Source: Lysinibacillus fusiformis
GTDB lineage: Bacteria > Bacillota > Bacilli > Bacillales_A > Planococcaceae
Direction: 5' to 3'
Length of the DNA: 64,000 nucleotides
Assembly: GCF_007362955.1 (NCBI RefSeq)
Contig: NZ_CP041696.1
Location: 4,588,001 to 4,652,000 of the forward strand
In this document: positions 38,080 through 46,151 of the stretch, piece after piece
How the letters are laid out: each line of letters begins with the position of its first letter
How positions within the stretch are numbered: position 1 is the first letter of the stretch
Program-made: the position numbers and the translations under genes
Notes under the pieces: model-generated
Told to the model about the DNA's origin: nothing
The model's input: the letters and a program-made list of their open reading frames with translations, nothing else
Database searches by the model: none

Positions 38080-38634
38080 CAGCAATAGGTAAGACTTTGA
38101 AGTTATCTCCATCTTTTCCCCTGCTCCACACCCAACTTGCAGCTTTCACCGCATTAGGCGATCTTACTCTTTTAGACTAAAGCAACTAAATTGGTTTAAT
38201 TTCTTCAATTGTTTACCATCCAATTGGAGAAGGCTCTTATATCGTTCAATCGTCTCTGTTTCTGTAGGTTGGATTAATTTGTGAATATTTTTATGCACTA
38301 TTGCGAGGTTTTTAAATTCGTCTGTACCACCCATACTAGACCCTTACATTCGCAAGTTTGTCAGCCCTGACGGGCATTCTCACCATAGACACTTTGTAGC
38401 ATCCCGACCTATCGAGAACCATATCCTTTCTTAGCGACTTAGGTACTTTTCAGCCGACTTCACCTAGCTTCATACATGTTATGTCAATTATCATTTCATG
38501 CATGTAGGAGTATCAGATAATTCGTTTCTGCTCAACATGACGGCTTTCATTCCAAATTTCGGTTAATCAGTTGTGGCTGTGATAACAGCCCTCCCATTCC
38601 ATGAATATCATTTATAGGGAAACGTTTCGCACAC
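38080..38634 (-). mobile_element. Collapsed group II intron
   Basis: Minus strand. A 5' end of group II type (GTGTGCGAAACG, from 38634) is followed by ribozyme domain-I-like sequence (e.g. GAAGTCGGCTGAAAAGTACC, then GGTGAGAATGCCCGTCAGGG). Next come codons for the C-terminal HNH region of an intron reverse transcriptase (GGTDEFKNLAIVHKNIHKL, stop at 38164). The end is a domain V/VI-like stretch with GTGTGGAGCAGGGGAAAAG before about 38080. Nearly all the reverse transcriptase is deleted, so the element cannot move by itself. Boundaries are approximate. Confidence 0.75.
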
Positions 38635-38675
38635 TGCACATTTTCTTTCAAACTTCCAATATCTTATAAAATCTG

Positions 38676-38681
38676 TATAAT
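38676..38681 (+). promoter_or_regulatory. -10 of the tRNA-like RNA
   Basis: TATAAT; transcription would start near 38688, 9 bases before the acceptor-like helix. No good -35 is seen. Confidence 0.45.
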
Positions 38682-38696
38682 TAAAGCATAGTAATT

Positions 38697-38893
38697 TGCC
38701 TCTGTAGCTGTAGAAGGGAAGAGCGCCGGAAAACATTGTAGCTGCCGGGTCGCAAGGTAAGGGTTTCAGAAGCACCGAAAAGCAAATGAGCTGAGGCAGG
38801 TGAAATTCCTAGCTGGTGAAAATCCGTAGGGAAGCGTGTTCCCCCTAGCCTATGCTTACGAAAGGAGTGCGGGTTCGAATCCCGTCAGAGGCA
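38697..38893 (+). ncRNA. tRNA-like RNA with a ~120-nt insert
   Basis: The ends pair as an 8-bp acceptor-like helix, TGCCTCTG (38697-38704) with CAGAGGCA (38886-38893). Before the 3' strand stands a complete T-arm, GCGGG-TTCGAAT-CCCGT, and after the 5' strand a D-arm-like GCTGTAGAAGGGAAGAGC. No anticodon arm can be formed. Instead there are a CCGG/CCGG helix, a long-range GTAAG/CTTAC helix, AGCTGAGG/CCTAGCT, and TAGGGAA/TTCCCCCTA. CCA is not encoded. It may be a tRNA gene interrupted by an insert or a separate RNA with a tRNA-like domain. It sits next to the group II intron and upstream of a recombinase remnant. Confidence 0.6.
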
Positions 38894-38969
38894 TTCACTC
38901 TTCTAATGAAAACATTTTCTTTCACATATTCGCATTAGCACTTTTCTTCATGTGTCTTGCTAAATCAAA

Positions 38970-39101
38970 CTAATCTTGCATACTTTTAATATCTTTTTTA
39001 CATGCTCGTAACTGAATATTCTTGTCATCCACAATAGCATTCATGACAATTTCACTTGTTTCATAGTCCATCGTAAATGACCAAAGTTTAACAGTTATCA
39101 T
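38970..39101 (-). pseudogene. Short coding-like fragment, 43 codons
   Basis: ATG 39101 to TAG 38970 reads MITVKLWSFTMDYETSEIVM and then a charged end (DDKNIQLRACKKDIKSMQD). The frame is open further upstream (VQEGEE), so this is more likely the 3' end of a lost gene than a complete small one. Not recognised. Confidence 0.4.
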
Positions 39102-39274
39102 CTCTTCGCCCTCTTGTACGAAATTTTTTTCTTATACGATTGATTTCCCTTTTTCTAAAACACTTTACTTTCGTGGTATTTGAAGCAAATAATTTTGCAG
39201 CCAATCTATTAATCCCTAATGAAAGTTTGTTTGATTCCTATGATCAAATAACAATTTATGGTATATTTTCATGA

Positions 39275-39481
39275 ACAAAGCATCGAATTGAACGATTTTC
39301 AGCCCATATTCTAAGACACACTTATGTGGGTAATTTAATTGCTGAGGATGCAGCAGTAACAACAGTAGCAAAAATTATCGGGGACACACCAGAAATGGTG
39401 ATGAAAGTATATGCTCATTCACTAGCTGATGAAGAATTAAAAGCAACAAAAATTTTATCATCATTGATTAAATTCGAGTGA
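39275..39481 (+). pseudogene. Tyrosine recombinase (phage-type integrase), C-terminal remnant
   Basis: 69 codons with no start: TKHRIERFSAHILRHTYVGN, then AKIIGDTPEMVMKVYAHS and the tail to TGA 39481. HxLRHT supplies the catalytic His and Arg, and VYAHS carries the nucleophile Tyr. The N-terminal and core parts are missing. A GGGGT/ACCCC palindrome (39503-39527) follows directly. A second, smaller remnant of the same gene end is at 36691. Confidence 0.8.
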
Positions 39482-39502
39482 TTCTCTTTTTAATCTAAAT
39501 TT

Positions 39503-39527
39503 GGGGTACAATGTACATTTGCACCCC
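39503..39527. repeat. Palindrome after the recombinase remnant
   Basis: GGGGTACAATGTACATTTGCACCCC folds as GGGGT..ACCCC with TGTACA at its centre. It could be a recombination-site arm or terminator of the lost element. Weak relatives (GGGGGCAAAGTATA) follow the other remnant at about 36774. Confidence 0.4.
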
Positions 39528-39557
39528 ACAAACCCTGATATATAAGCATTTATCAGA

Positions 39558-40763
39558 CTATCTAAATATATTATGTTCATAGAGAAAATCATAGGAAAGA
39601 TCGACAAACAGGTATTCATGTTCATTGATTGCAATCGAAAATGTGCGTGTAATTTCCCCTGTTTCAATATCTCGATACAGTTCAGAAATTTCCCCACTTT
39701 GATCATTACGCATTTTAATAATCGTTTGAAGGAAATATGGACGCCAACTCCAGTTTTTATTAATAGCACTTGGTTGTAATTCCCACTGTCCCTCAACACG
39801 CATCACATTGGGCGTTAGCTGAAACCCGTCCTCATTACAAATATATAATCGGAAAGAATAGCTATCTAACAGTTGTGCTAAATGCTCTAAATGGGCAATG
39901 TTATCACTTGAAGGTTTGACACGGTGAACGATTGCCTCTAGCTCTTCCTGTAACTTCTTAAGTGCAAAATACTGCGCCTCAAGCATCTTCTTTTCAGAGG
40001 TAATAAATTGTTGACATTCCCGTTTAAACCTTTCCTTCAGCACATCTTTCTCCACAAAATTTATTGCGGCATTTGCCAAGTAGGACCCTTGATAGAAACG
40101 TCCCCCATTTTTCCAAGCAAATTGCAATTGATAGACAGTTCCGATACCTTCAAATAATAAGTTTGCGCCAATTTTATATGCTAAACTTCCAATTGCTGAA
40201 ATCATGTCTGATTGGGCTGACCATGAATCATAATTCAAGTCACGAATATTCACTTTTAAAATCTGTGGAGAAAGTAGAGCAATGTGCTCTAAATGACTTT
40301 CAGCTCCTACCTCTTGTACAGCAATTTTCACTCCGAAAGTTGTAAAATAACGCAGGGCATGATGTAATTTATTGATATCCCCTAAAAAGCGATGTTCAGA
40401 AACAACCAACACTATGCGATGTAAATCTTCTTCATGTAAGTATTGTTGTATAATATTAAAATGGCTTTCCCCGAAATCTTGCATCAATAAATTGGGGTTA
40501 CTTGGAATATAGATGTCAATTTCATTTGCTACTTGCTCTATTTTTGCTAAAGCAGCATGCAAAATTTTATGTTCCATATCTATTCTATATTCTTCTGGAA
40601 TATCTTCATTATTCACAAAATCTTTTAAGTTAATTTGTTGACCTTCAATTTGTAAATGTCCGGAAATTTCGTAGGCAATCACCGTATGCGCATCTGCGCT
40701 AAATATAGGTTGAAAATGCCCATTTATTTGATCTAAATTTGTTAACACTTCAATTGCATCCAT
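39558..40763 (-). CDS. ykuI: YkuI-like protein with a degenerate EAL domain
   Basis: 401 residues from the ATG at 40763, which has GGAGGT 7 bases upstream. An EAL fold (1-250) and a PAS-like C-terminal domain (RLYICNEDGFQLTPNV, NWSWRPYFLQTIIKMRN, GEITRTFSIAINE) align in order with B. subtilis YkuI. The c-di-GMP phosphodiesterase residues are poorly kept: the ExLxR motif reads YEISGH, the metal Asp positions read VQEVG and KVNI. It is therefore probably a receptor or structural protein, not an enzyme. A single-gene unit, divergent from nothing close. Confidence 0.88.
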   Translation of the reverse strand: MDAIEVLTNLDQINGHFQPIFSADAHTVIAYEISGHLQIEGQQINLKDFVNNEDIPEEYRIDMEHKILHAALAKIEQVANEIDIYIPSNPNLLMQDFGESHFNIIQQYLHEEDLHRIVLVVSEHRFLGDINKLHHALRYFTTFGVKIAVQEVGAESHLEHIALLSPQILKVNIRDLNYDSWSAQSDMISAIGSLAYKIGANLLFEGIGTVYQLQFAWKNGGRFYQGSYLANAAINFVEKDVLKERFKRECQQFITSEKKMLEAQYFALKKLQEELEAIVHRVKPSSDNIAHLEHLAQLLDSYSFRLYICNEDGFQLTPNVMRVEGQWELQPSAINKNWSWRPYFLQTIIKMRNDQSGEISELYRDIETGEITRTFSIAINEHEYLFVDLSYDFLYEHNIFR

Positions 40764-40921
40764 TGTCGAAACCTCCATACTTGAATAACCCACCTACTGT
40801 TATTCAAAAATAACATCACATTCACAGTTCATTAAATGAAAAAGCTCTCTGACTGTATAATAATTTGTTTATAGGAAATTCGCAACTTCACATGCCTTTT
40901 TTAAGAAAATATATGTTTCAT

Positions 40922-41818
40922 TTATATTGTCACTAATTCTTTTTCCTGTTGCTTGTACGGCGCTAGCTCAGGTTGACATACCCAGCTCAAGCCAAGTGTA
41001 CCTTCCCCTGCATGAACACCCACACACGCACTCAATGGCAAAATATAAAAATTGATAAGAGGGTACGTTTTTTCAAGTAATGCCTTCCAACACTTAGCTC
41101 CTTCTTCATTGTTACAGTGAATGACAGCCACCTCAGGAATAATACTTGACTCTAAATCTAACGTTAACAGCTTTTCTACATATGCTTTTGCTTTAGTTGC
41201 TGTTCGTATTTTTTCTTTCATCACAACTTTTCCATTATCAAAGGAAATAACGACTTTAATATTTAAAAGGTTGCTTAAAAAGGCCTGTGTCCCTGTAACT
41301 CGCCCACTTTTGTGCAATTGCGATAAACTCGATGGGATAAAGGATAGCTTACTAAGGTCTGCAAGCTCATTAATTCTTTCAACGATAGCTTCTGGTTCAA
41401 AGCCCTCTCTTTCTAATTGCTGTCCCAGCTCAATCATTTTCATCATTGGGAAAGAGCCAATTTTTGAATCGACTGGATGCACTTCAAATTGTGCTTGCTC
41501 TGCTGCCGTGAAAGCGCTTAAATAAGTGCCCGATAAATGCTGCGATGTGTGAATAGCAATTGCACAAGCATAGCCTTGTTGTTTTAATGTTTGATATAAT
41601 TCTACCACTTCACCAATGGCAGGTTGCGACGTCTTTGGGTGTGATTTGGCATTGCGTAATTTATCGTAAAACTCGTCATGTGTCATATCAACAGTTTCAC
41701 GTAATGCTCCTTCTTCAAATACAATATTCAGTGGTAGTACGTGAATTTGATTGTCCTGTATGAATTTTTCGTCTAACAATGCTGCTGTATCTGTAACCCA
41801 TGCAATTTTCTTTTTCAT
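40922..41818 (-). CDS. DegV-family fatty-acid-binding protein
   Basis: 298 residues. N-terminal WVTDTAALLDE, the lipid-contact loop TSQHLSGTYLSA near residue 90, the HKSGRVTG region near 165, and C-terminal GVHAGEGTLGLSWV are family marks. DegV/FakB proteins hold a fatty acid for phosphorylation by the FakA kinase; no kinase gene is nearby. GAGGAGC precedes the ATG at 41818. Confidence 0.9.
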   Translation of the reverse strand: MKKKIAWVTDTAALLDEKFIQDNQIHVLPLNIVFEEGALRETVDMTHDEFYDKLRNAKSHPKTSQPAIGEVVELYQTLKQQGYACAIAIHTSQHLSGTYLSAFTAAEQAQFEVHPVDSKIGSFPMMKMIELGQQLEREGFEPEAIVERINELADLSKLSFIPSSLSQLHKSGRVTGTQAFLSNLLNIKVVISFDNGKVVMKEKIRTATKAKAYVEKLLTLDLESSIIPEVAVIHCNNEEGAKCWKALLEKTYPLINFYILPLSACVGVHAGEGTLGLSWVCQPELAPYKQQEKELVTI

Positions 41819-41976
41819 TAAATGCTGTGCTCCTCGTCTATCGTGAAATATTATTATCTATATAGCTTATGCAACTATACATAGAGAGTACCGTGATGAA
41901 TAGTGACATTTATCATACTCGCTTAATTTATTTGCATCATTCGACATTAATTCGACAATTTTCTTAATAAAAAAAG

Positions 41977-42017
41977 CAATATGCCCGCAGTATGGTAACG
42001 ATACTGCGGGCATATTG
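41977..42017 (-). terminator. Terminator of the ydjI-ydjG operon
   Basis: 17-bp perfect arms (41977-41993, 42001-42017) with a 7-base loop; on the minus strand a run of T follows. Confidence 0.88.
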
Positions 42018-42023
42018 CCACGA

Positions 42024-43130
42024 CTATTCAGACATAAAGAAATACCAGATGCATGCAATAACAATTAATGATAAGAGAACTGCAATGGTTACGCGTAGTG
42101 GTGAAATCGGTGCATCGCCGCCCACACGACCTGTTTGACCATTCACCATAAAGCGGTAAATTTTCTCTTTGTAACGGAAGGAAGATAACCAAATTGGTAA
42201 CATTAAATATTTATATGTAATGTCATCATGGGTCGTAGAGAAACGCAAATTTGACACAACATCTGCGTGTTTTTCACGACGAATTTTTGTTGTTATTTGC
42301 GCATGAAGGTGATCTTGAATTTCACTCTTCGCTTGATGCCAGCCATCCTGCAAACCGATGCTGTATCGTTCTGACAGAAAACCAGTCACATACTCAGGCT
42401 TATAGGATTTATTATTCAGCAAATTAAACGGTTCGATTTTACGCATCATATCTCGATCATATCGTGTTGTAGCACTTATCAAATGATCGTCAATAAATTC
42501 TTGATAGAAGCCACTTGTCGAATACCAATCTGTCTCGGTACGCGTATTACCATCTTTATCTGTCACTGTTCGATGCTTACCATAGCTAGCCGAGTATCGT
42601 GAGCTTGTTTTTGTATCAAACGTCCAATAAGGTAGGTACACCCCTTTAAAGGAATCTGGCTTTGCACTTATTTTTGCAGCTTTTGGCGTAAACCATCTTC
42701 CTTTAATCCATTTTTGAAAATGCTCGCCTGCTTGTTTGTCTGTCACCTCGAAAGCACAAACACCATTTGGCGCAAGTGTATTTTCTGCACTTGCCTCCAT
42801 TACCTGATTAGAACCACAGTAAGGGCAACTGTCAGCGACTTGTAATGCATCGTAAATTGTCTCTGCCGCACAAGCTTTACAAATAATCGTTTTTTTCTCA
42901 ACACCCCAATTAAAATTACCACGTTCCTCAGCTAGAGCAAAATCCATTTCCTGTGCAACTTTTTCTTCTTCTTTTTCTGGGGTTGCAATTTCTGTCTCGA
43001 AGCCACAATAAGGACAAGTTAGCTTTCCTGTGGCCGGGTTAAATTCAATTGATGCACTACATGACGGACATTCAGCGTCGAATTCAAGCTTTGCTTCTTT
43101 GACGTTTTCTACTTCTTGTGTCGTCATCAT
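42024..43130 (-). CDS. YdjG-like zinc-ribbon membrane protein
   Basis: 368 residues. Two zinc ribbons lie at the N-terminus (CPSC...CPYC at 20-42 and CKAC...CPYC at about 84-103). A soluble middle follows (RWFTPKAAKISAKPDSFKGV, YLPYWTFDTKT), and a single C-terminal membrane helix (VTIAVLLSLIVIACIWYFFM). In B. subtilis YdjG and YdjI belong to the membrane-stress module that recruits PspA. It begins 11 bases after the SPFH gene and shares its terminator. No pspA gene is in the window. Confidence 0.82.
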   Translation of the reverse strand: MMTTQEVENVKEAKLEFDAECPSCSASIEFNPATGKLTCPYCGFETEIATPEKEEEKVAQEMDFALAEERGNFNWGVEKKTIICKACAAETIYDALQVADSCPYCGSNQVMEASAENTLAPNGVCAFEVTDKQAGEHFQKWIKGRWFTPKAAKISAKPDSFKGVYLPYWTFDTKTSSRYSASYGKHRTVTDKDGNTRTETDWYSTSGFYQEFIDDHLISATTRYDRDMMRKIEPFNLLNNKSYKPEYVTGFLSERYSIGLQDGWHQAKSEIQDHLHAQITTKIRREKHADVVSNLRFSTTHDDITYKYLMLPIWLSSFRYKEKIYRFMVNGQTGRVGGDAPISPLRVTIAVLLSLIVIACIWYFFMSE

Positions 43131-43141
43131 TAGTCATCCCC

Positions 43142-44473
43142 TTACTTCCTATCATTTTCATCGAAAACATCACCACATTCTGGACAGAATTTTGGTGGAT
43201 TTTCCACATTTTCTGGCTCCCAACCGCATTTATCGCAAGCAATTTGCAAGGCTCCAACCGGTTTTTTCGCACCACATTCACTACAAAACTTTCCTTTATT
43301 GACTGTACCGCATGTACATGCCCAGCCTTCAGCCATTGGTTTTGATGCACCACAATTCGAACAGAATTTCCCTGTATTTTCATGCTCACACGCACATGTC
43401 CATACACCTGAAGTTGCCGCCGATTGTGCCTTCATGGATGCTTGTGCCATTTGCGTTTGCTTATTTTGCTCGTTCATTTGAAAAAGCTGCCCTGCATTGA
43501 CACCACCTGCTTGCGTCGCCATGTTCAAGCCCATAAAGCCCGACATTGCGCCACCTTCATTTTTAGCAGCTGCAATCATTGCCTCCGCCTGTGCCCCTGT
43601 TAAATGAGCGGCTGCCATGCCAGGATCACGCATCACCGCGTTACGTTGCAATTGTTTCAACATTGCTTCATCTTCTTCAGACGCTTTTAAAGAACTTATT
43701 CCAAATGACACAACTGCCAGCCCACGTGTTGCTAGCCATTTTTCCGATAACACCTTGTTTAATGCATCAGCTAAGGCCATTGTATGTGCAGGTATTTCAC
43801 TATAACGCACACCACTTGCTGAAATTTGCGCAAAGGCCGGTTGTAATGCTGTCATGAGTTCTGTTTTTAATTGGCTGTCAATCGCATCACGTGTAAATTC
43901 TCGTTCCACATTCCCGCATACATTTGTATAGAATAATAATGGATCGACAATTTTATATGAATATTCCCCATGACAACGAATAGCAATATCAATATCTAAA
44001 CCAATGTTTCTATCGATGACACGGAAAGGAATAGGTGCGGGTGTACCATACTTATTACCAATGATTTCTTTTTTATTGAAGTAATACACGCGTTGATCTT
44101 TCGCTGTTTCACCGCCAAATGTAAATCGTTTTCCGATTTGTTTAAACGTTTCCATAATGTTCGAAGAAAGATCATTGCCATACATAATTGATGGTTCTGT
44201 GGAAGTATCATATACATATTCACCAGACTCCGAAGAGAACTCTACTACTTTTCCTTGCTCAACAATCATCATACATTGGCCTTCATTAATGGCAATAATG
44301 GAGCCATTACTAATAATGTTATCATTCCCTTTATTCGTCCCACGTTTAGAAGTACGCTTTATGCCCTTCGTTACAAGAACGTCTGCTGTAAGCGACTCGC
44401 AATAGAAATACTCACGCCATTGATCTTCTAATACGCCTGCTAATGCACCAACGCCTGCTTTTAATAAACCCAT
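43142..44473 (-). CDS. ydjI: YdjI-like SPFH/band-7 protein with C-terminal zinc ribbons
   Basis: 443 residues from the ATG at 44473, chosen over TTG 44491 because AAGGTGGG lies upstream. The SPFH (virion-core-like) domain occupies ~1-300 and a Met/Gln-rich linker follows. Three zinc ribbons end the protein: WTCACEHENTGKFCSNCG, WACTCGTVNKGKFCSECG, and CDKCGW...CPECG. The B. subtilis homologue localises PspA at the membrane. It is the first gene of a two-gene operon with the YdjG-like protein. Confidence 0.88.
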   Translation of the reverse strand: MGLLKAGVGALAGVLEDQWREYFYCESLTADVLVTKGIKRTSKRGTNKGNDNIISNGSIIAINEGQCMMIVEQGKVVEFSSESGEYVYDTSTEPSIMYGNDLSSNIMETFKQIGKRFTFGGETAKDQRVYYFNKKEIIGNKYGTPAPIPFRVIDRNIGLDIDIAIRCHGEYSYKIVDPLLFYTNVCGNVEREFTRDAIDSQLKTELMTALQPAFAQISASGVRYSEIPAHTMALADALNKVLSEKWLATRGLAVVSFGISSLKASEEDEAMLKQLQRNAVMRDPGMAAAHLTGAQAEAMIAAAKNEGGAMSGFMGLNMATQAGGVNAGQLFQMNEQNKQTQMAQASMKAQSAATSGVWTCACEHENTGKFCSNCGASKPMAEGWACTCGTVNKGKFCSECGAKKPVGALQIACDKCGWEPENVENPPKFCPECGDVFDENDRK

Positions 44474-44636
44474 ATCTATTCCCACCTTCAAAAAATATCT
44501 TACGCTTATTTTATCATTAAAAATAACTTGCTCACTACTGTATTACGCAAGAAAGGACATTTTGTTTCATTATTTTCAATCAATCGATATAAATTTGGAT
44601 TCGCTTTCAACAGCTTCCCAATGACATCAAAAAAAA

Positions 44637-44662
44637 GATGCTGCACAAAGTGTACAGCACCT
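44637..44662 (-). terminator. Terminator of the thioesterase-DUF423 operon
   Basis: GTGCTG/CAGCAT stem around TACACTTTGTG; eight T follow on the minus strand. Confidence 0.7.
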
Positions 44663-44666
44663 CCTG

Positions 44667-45041
44667 TTATGCAAAAGCGTTAATGGCTACCAGTATCCAA
44701 GCAACAATAAATAACATGCCACCGATTGGTGTAATTGCTCCTAGTTTTTTTACCCCTGTAACTGCAAGCGTATATAAACTGCCCGAGAAGAAAATAATGC
44801 CTGCGAACATTAAATAGCCTGCCCAAGAAAGCATACTCGATGTTCCTAAAAGTGCATCACTAGATAAAATACCAAGGACAAGTAGACCTAGTGAATGATA
44901 CATATGATATTGCACGGCGGTTTCCCAAATGGCCGCATATCGTGGCGTCGAAAATTTATCTTTTAATGCATGTGCTCCAAATGCCCCAAGTGCCACCCCA
45001 AGACAAGCCATAATAGCACCTAAACCTAGTAAAATTTCCAT
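44667..45041 (-). CDS. DUF423 membrane protein (YwdK type)
   Basis: 124 residues, four membrane segments, full length for the family. Marks are GVALGAFGAHALKDKFS at 15-31 and YHMYHSLGLLVLG at 46-58. The function is unknown. It follows the thioesterase gene by 11 bases and probably shares its transcript. Confidence 0.88.
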   Translation of the reverse strand: MEILLGLGAIMACLGVALGAFGAHALKDKFSTPRYAAIWETAVQYHMYHSLGLLVLGILSSDALLGTSSMLSWAGYLMFAGIIFFSGSLYTLAVTGVKKLGAITPIGGMLFIVAWILVAINAFA

Positions 45042-45052
45042 ATGTTGTTCAC

Positions 45053-45478
45053 CTATTTTTGCTCAAGCGCAATTTCTTTATATTTTGCATCCCACACAGG
45101 GTCAATTTTACTGAGCGAAACAGGTCTTAGCGTTTCTTTCTGAGCTAAAATATGTACTGACTGCGCAGTAGCAGCGACTGTTCCATCCTCATGTAAAATT
45201 TCATAGCCATATGTTGTACGTAAACGGTCGTGCTTCTCCACCCATGTGCGTACAGTTGCTACCTGTCCGTAATGCATAGCTGCCTTATAAGAAATGGATA
45301 AATCCATCACTGGCGATACATAGCCTTCTTTTTCTAATGCCGCATACTCAAAACCAGCATCGCTCACTAGTTGTGTACGTCCAATTTCCATCCATATGAT
45401 GTAGTTTGCGTGGTACACAACGCCCATCTGATCCGTTTCGGCATATCGAATCTCAATCTGTTTTTCACTTACAAACAT
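45053..45478 (-). CDS. Acyl-CoA thioesterase, hotdog fold (YbgC/4HBT type)
   Basis: 141 residues from the ATG at 45478, chosen for GAGGTGA upstream. The 4HBT active-site block RYAETDQMGVVYHANYIIWM (res ~10-29) has the catalytic Asp. EIGRTQLVSDAG and YKAAMHYGQVATVRTWV follow. It should hydrolyse short acyl-CoA or hydroxybenzoyl-CoA-like thioesters. It heads a two-gene operon with DUF423. Confidence 0.88.
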   Translation of the reverse strand: MFVSEKQIEIRYAETDQMGVVYHANYIIWMEIGRTQLVSDAGFEYAALEKEGYVSPVMDLSISYKAAMHYGQVATVRTWVEKHDRLRTTYGYEILHEDGTVAATAQSVHILAQKETLRPVSLSKIDPVWDAKYKEIALEQK

Positions 45479-45729
45479 TTTCTTCACCTCGCTTTTCATT
45501 ATAGCGTAAAAATGTTGAATTGGCGGGGTTTTTGCTTAGTAAGAAAGAAAAAGAGAAAAAATTAAGCTTAACAAAAATTTCAAATTTAACTCTGAATTTT
45601 ATTTGGAAAAAAATGTTGGTTTCCGTTTTCACCCGTTGTACCCCAATACTAAGAAATCGCGTTGCAATGACTGGATTGCCAAGTCCAATATCACAAATCG
45701 ATGTAAAAAATCACGTTGTTCAAAACTAA

Positions 45730-45950
45730 TCATAAAACCTCTTTTTCCTTACGGATAACTGGAACAACAGCGAGAACATATCAATACTAAAGGTGCGCTT
45801 TGCGTTCTTTGAGAAACAATATGCCTGAAACGTATCTCGGACTATTGTAATAATTTTGACACGCCTTTTTGTGATTTCACCAGTCTTTGACATGTACATC
45901 ATGTTTACCAACTGCCCACGTTGCATTGCTTTTATTAGCTGCTCTTTCAT
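45730..45950 (-). pseudogene. Small WYL-like SOS-cassette protein, frameshifted copy
   Basis: The first ~50 codons match the 73-residue protein at 63012-63233 closely (MKEQLIKAMQRGQLVNMMYM, SKTGEITKRRVKII, KRTF). After SID one base is missing. The old frame would read IDNVLAVVPVIRKEKEVL, like the other copy, and end at TGA 45730. The shifted frame ends at 45726. No polymerase gene follows. The upstream region keeps two LexA-type boxes. The 230 bases downstream hold no supported gene. Confidence 0.75.
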
Positions 45951-45969
45951 GTTGTTCACTCCTCTTGCA

Positions 45970-46007
45970 GAACATTCGTTTGATTAAACTATACGCACAT
46001 CCGTTCT
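45970..46007 (-). promoter_or_regulatory. Two LexA-type (SOS) boxes before the broken cassette
   Basis: GAACATTCGTTT (45970-45981) and CGCACATCCGTTCT (45994-46007; complement AGAACGGATGTGCG) resemble CGAAC-N4-GTTCG. The same paired layout stands at 63263-63299. Confidence 0.6.
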
Positions 46008-46068
46008 ATTTTAGTAGTAGTAATTTCGGGTACGATTAGCTAATTTTATAAAGAAACAAATAGATTAG

Positions 46069-46097
46069 AACAGATAACTAACAAAGTTGTCTGTTTT
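46069..46097 (+). terminator. Hairpin before the stalk-domain gene
   Basis: AACAGATAAC/GTTGTCTGTT arms (46069-46078, 46086-46095), then six T. Nearly identical to 46800-46831. Confidence 0.6.
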
Positions 46098-46151
46098 TTA
46101 TTATGTACACCTAACACAGATTCAAATAAAATGGAAAAAAAGGAGGTTTTT

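Noticed and set aside
38697..38893. Group I intron in a tRNA gene
   Set aside because: The insert is only about 120 bases and none of the P7/S-type core words are seen; left open as a tRNA-like RNA.
43030..44405. Many plus-strand frames opposite ydjI/ydjG
   Set aside because: Shadows of two well-supported genes with Cys-rich codons on the other strand.
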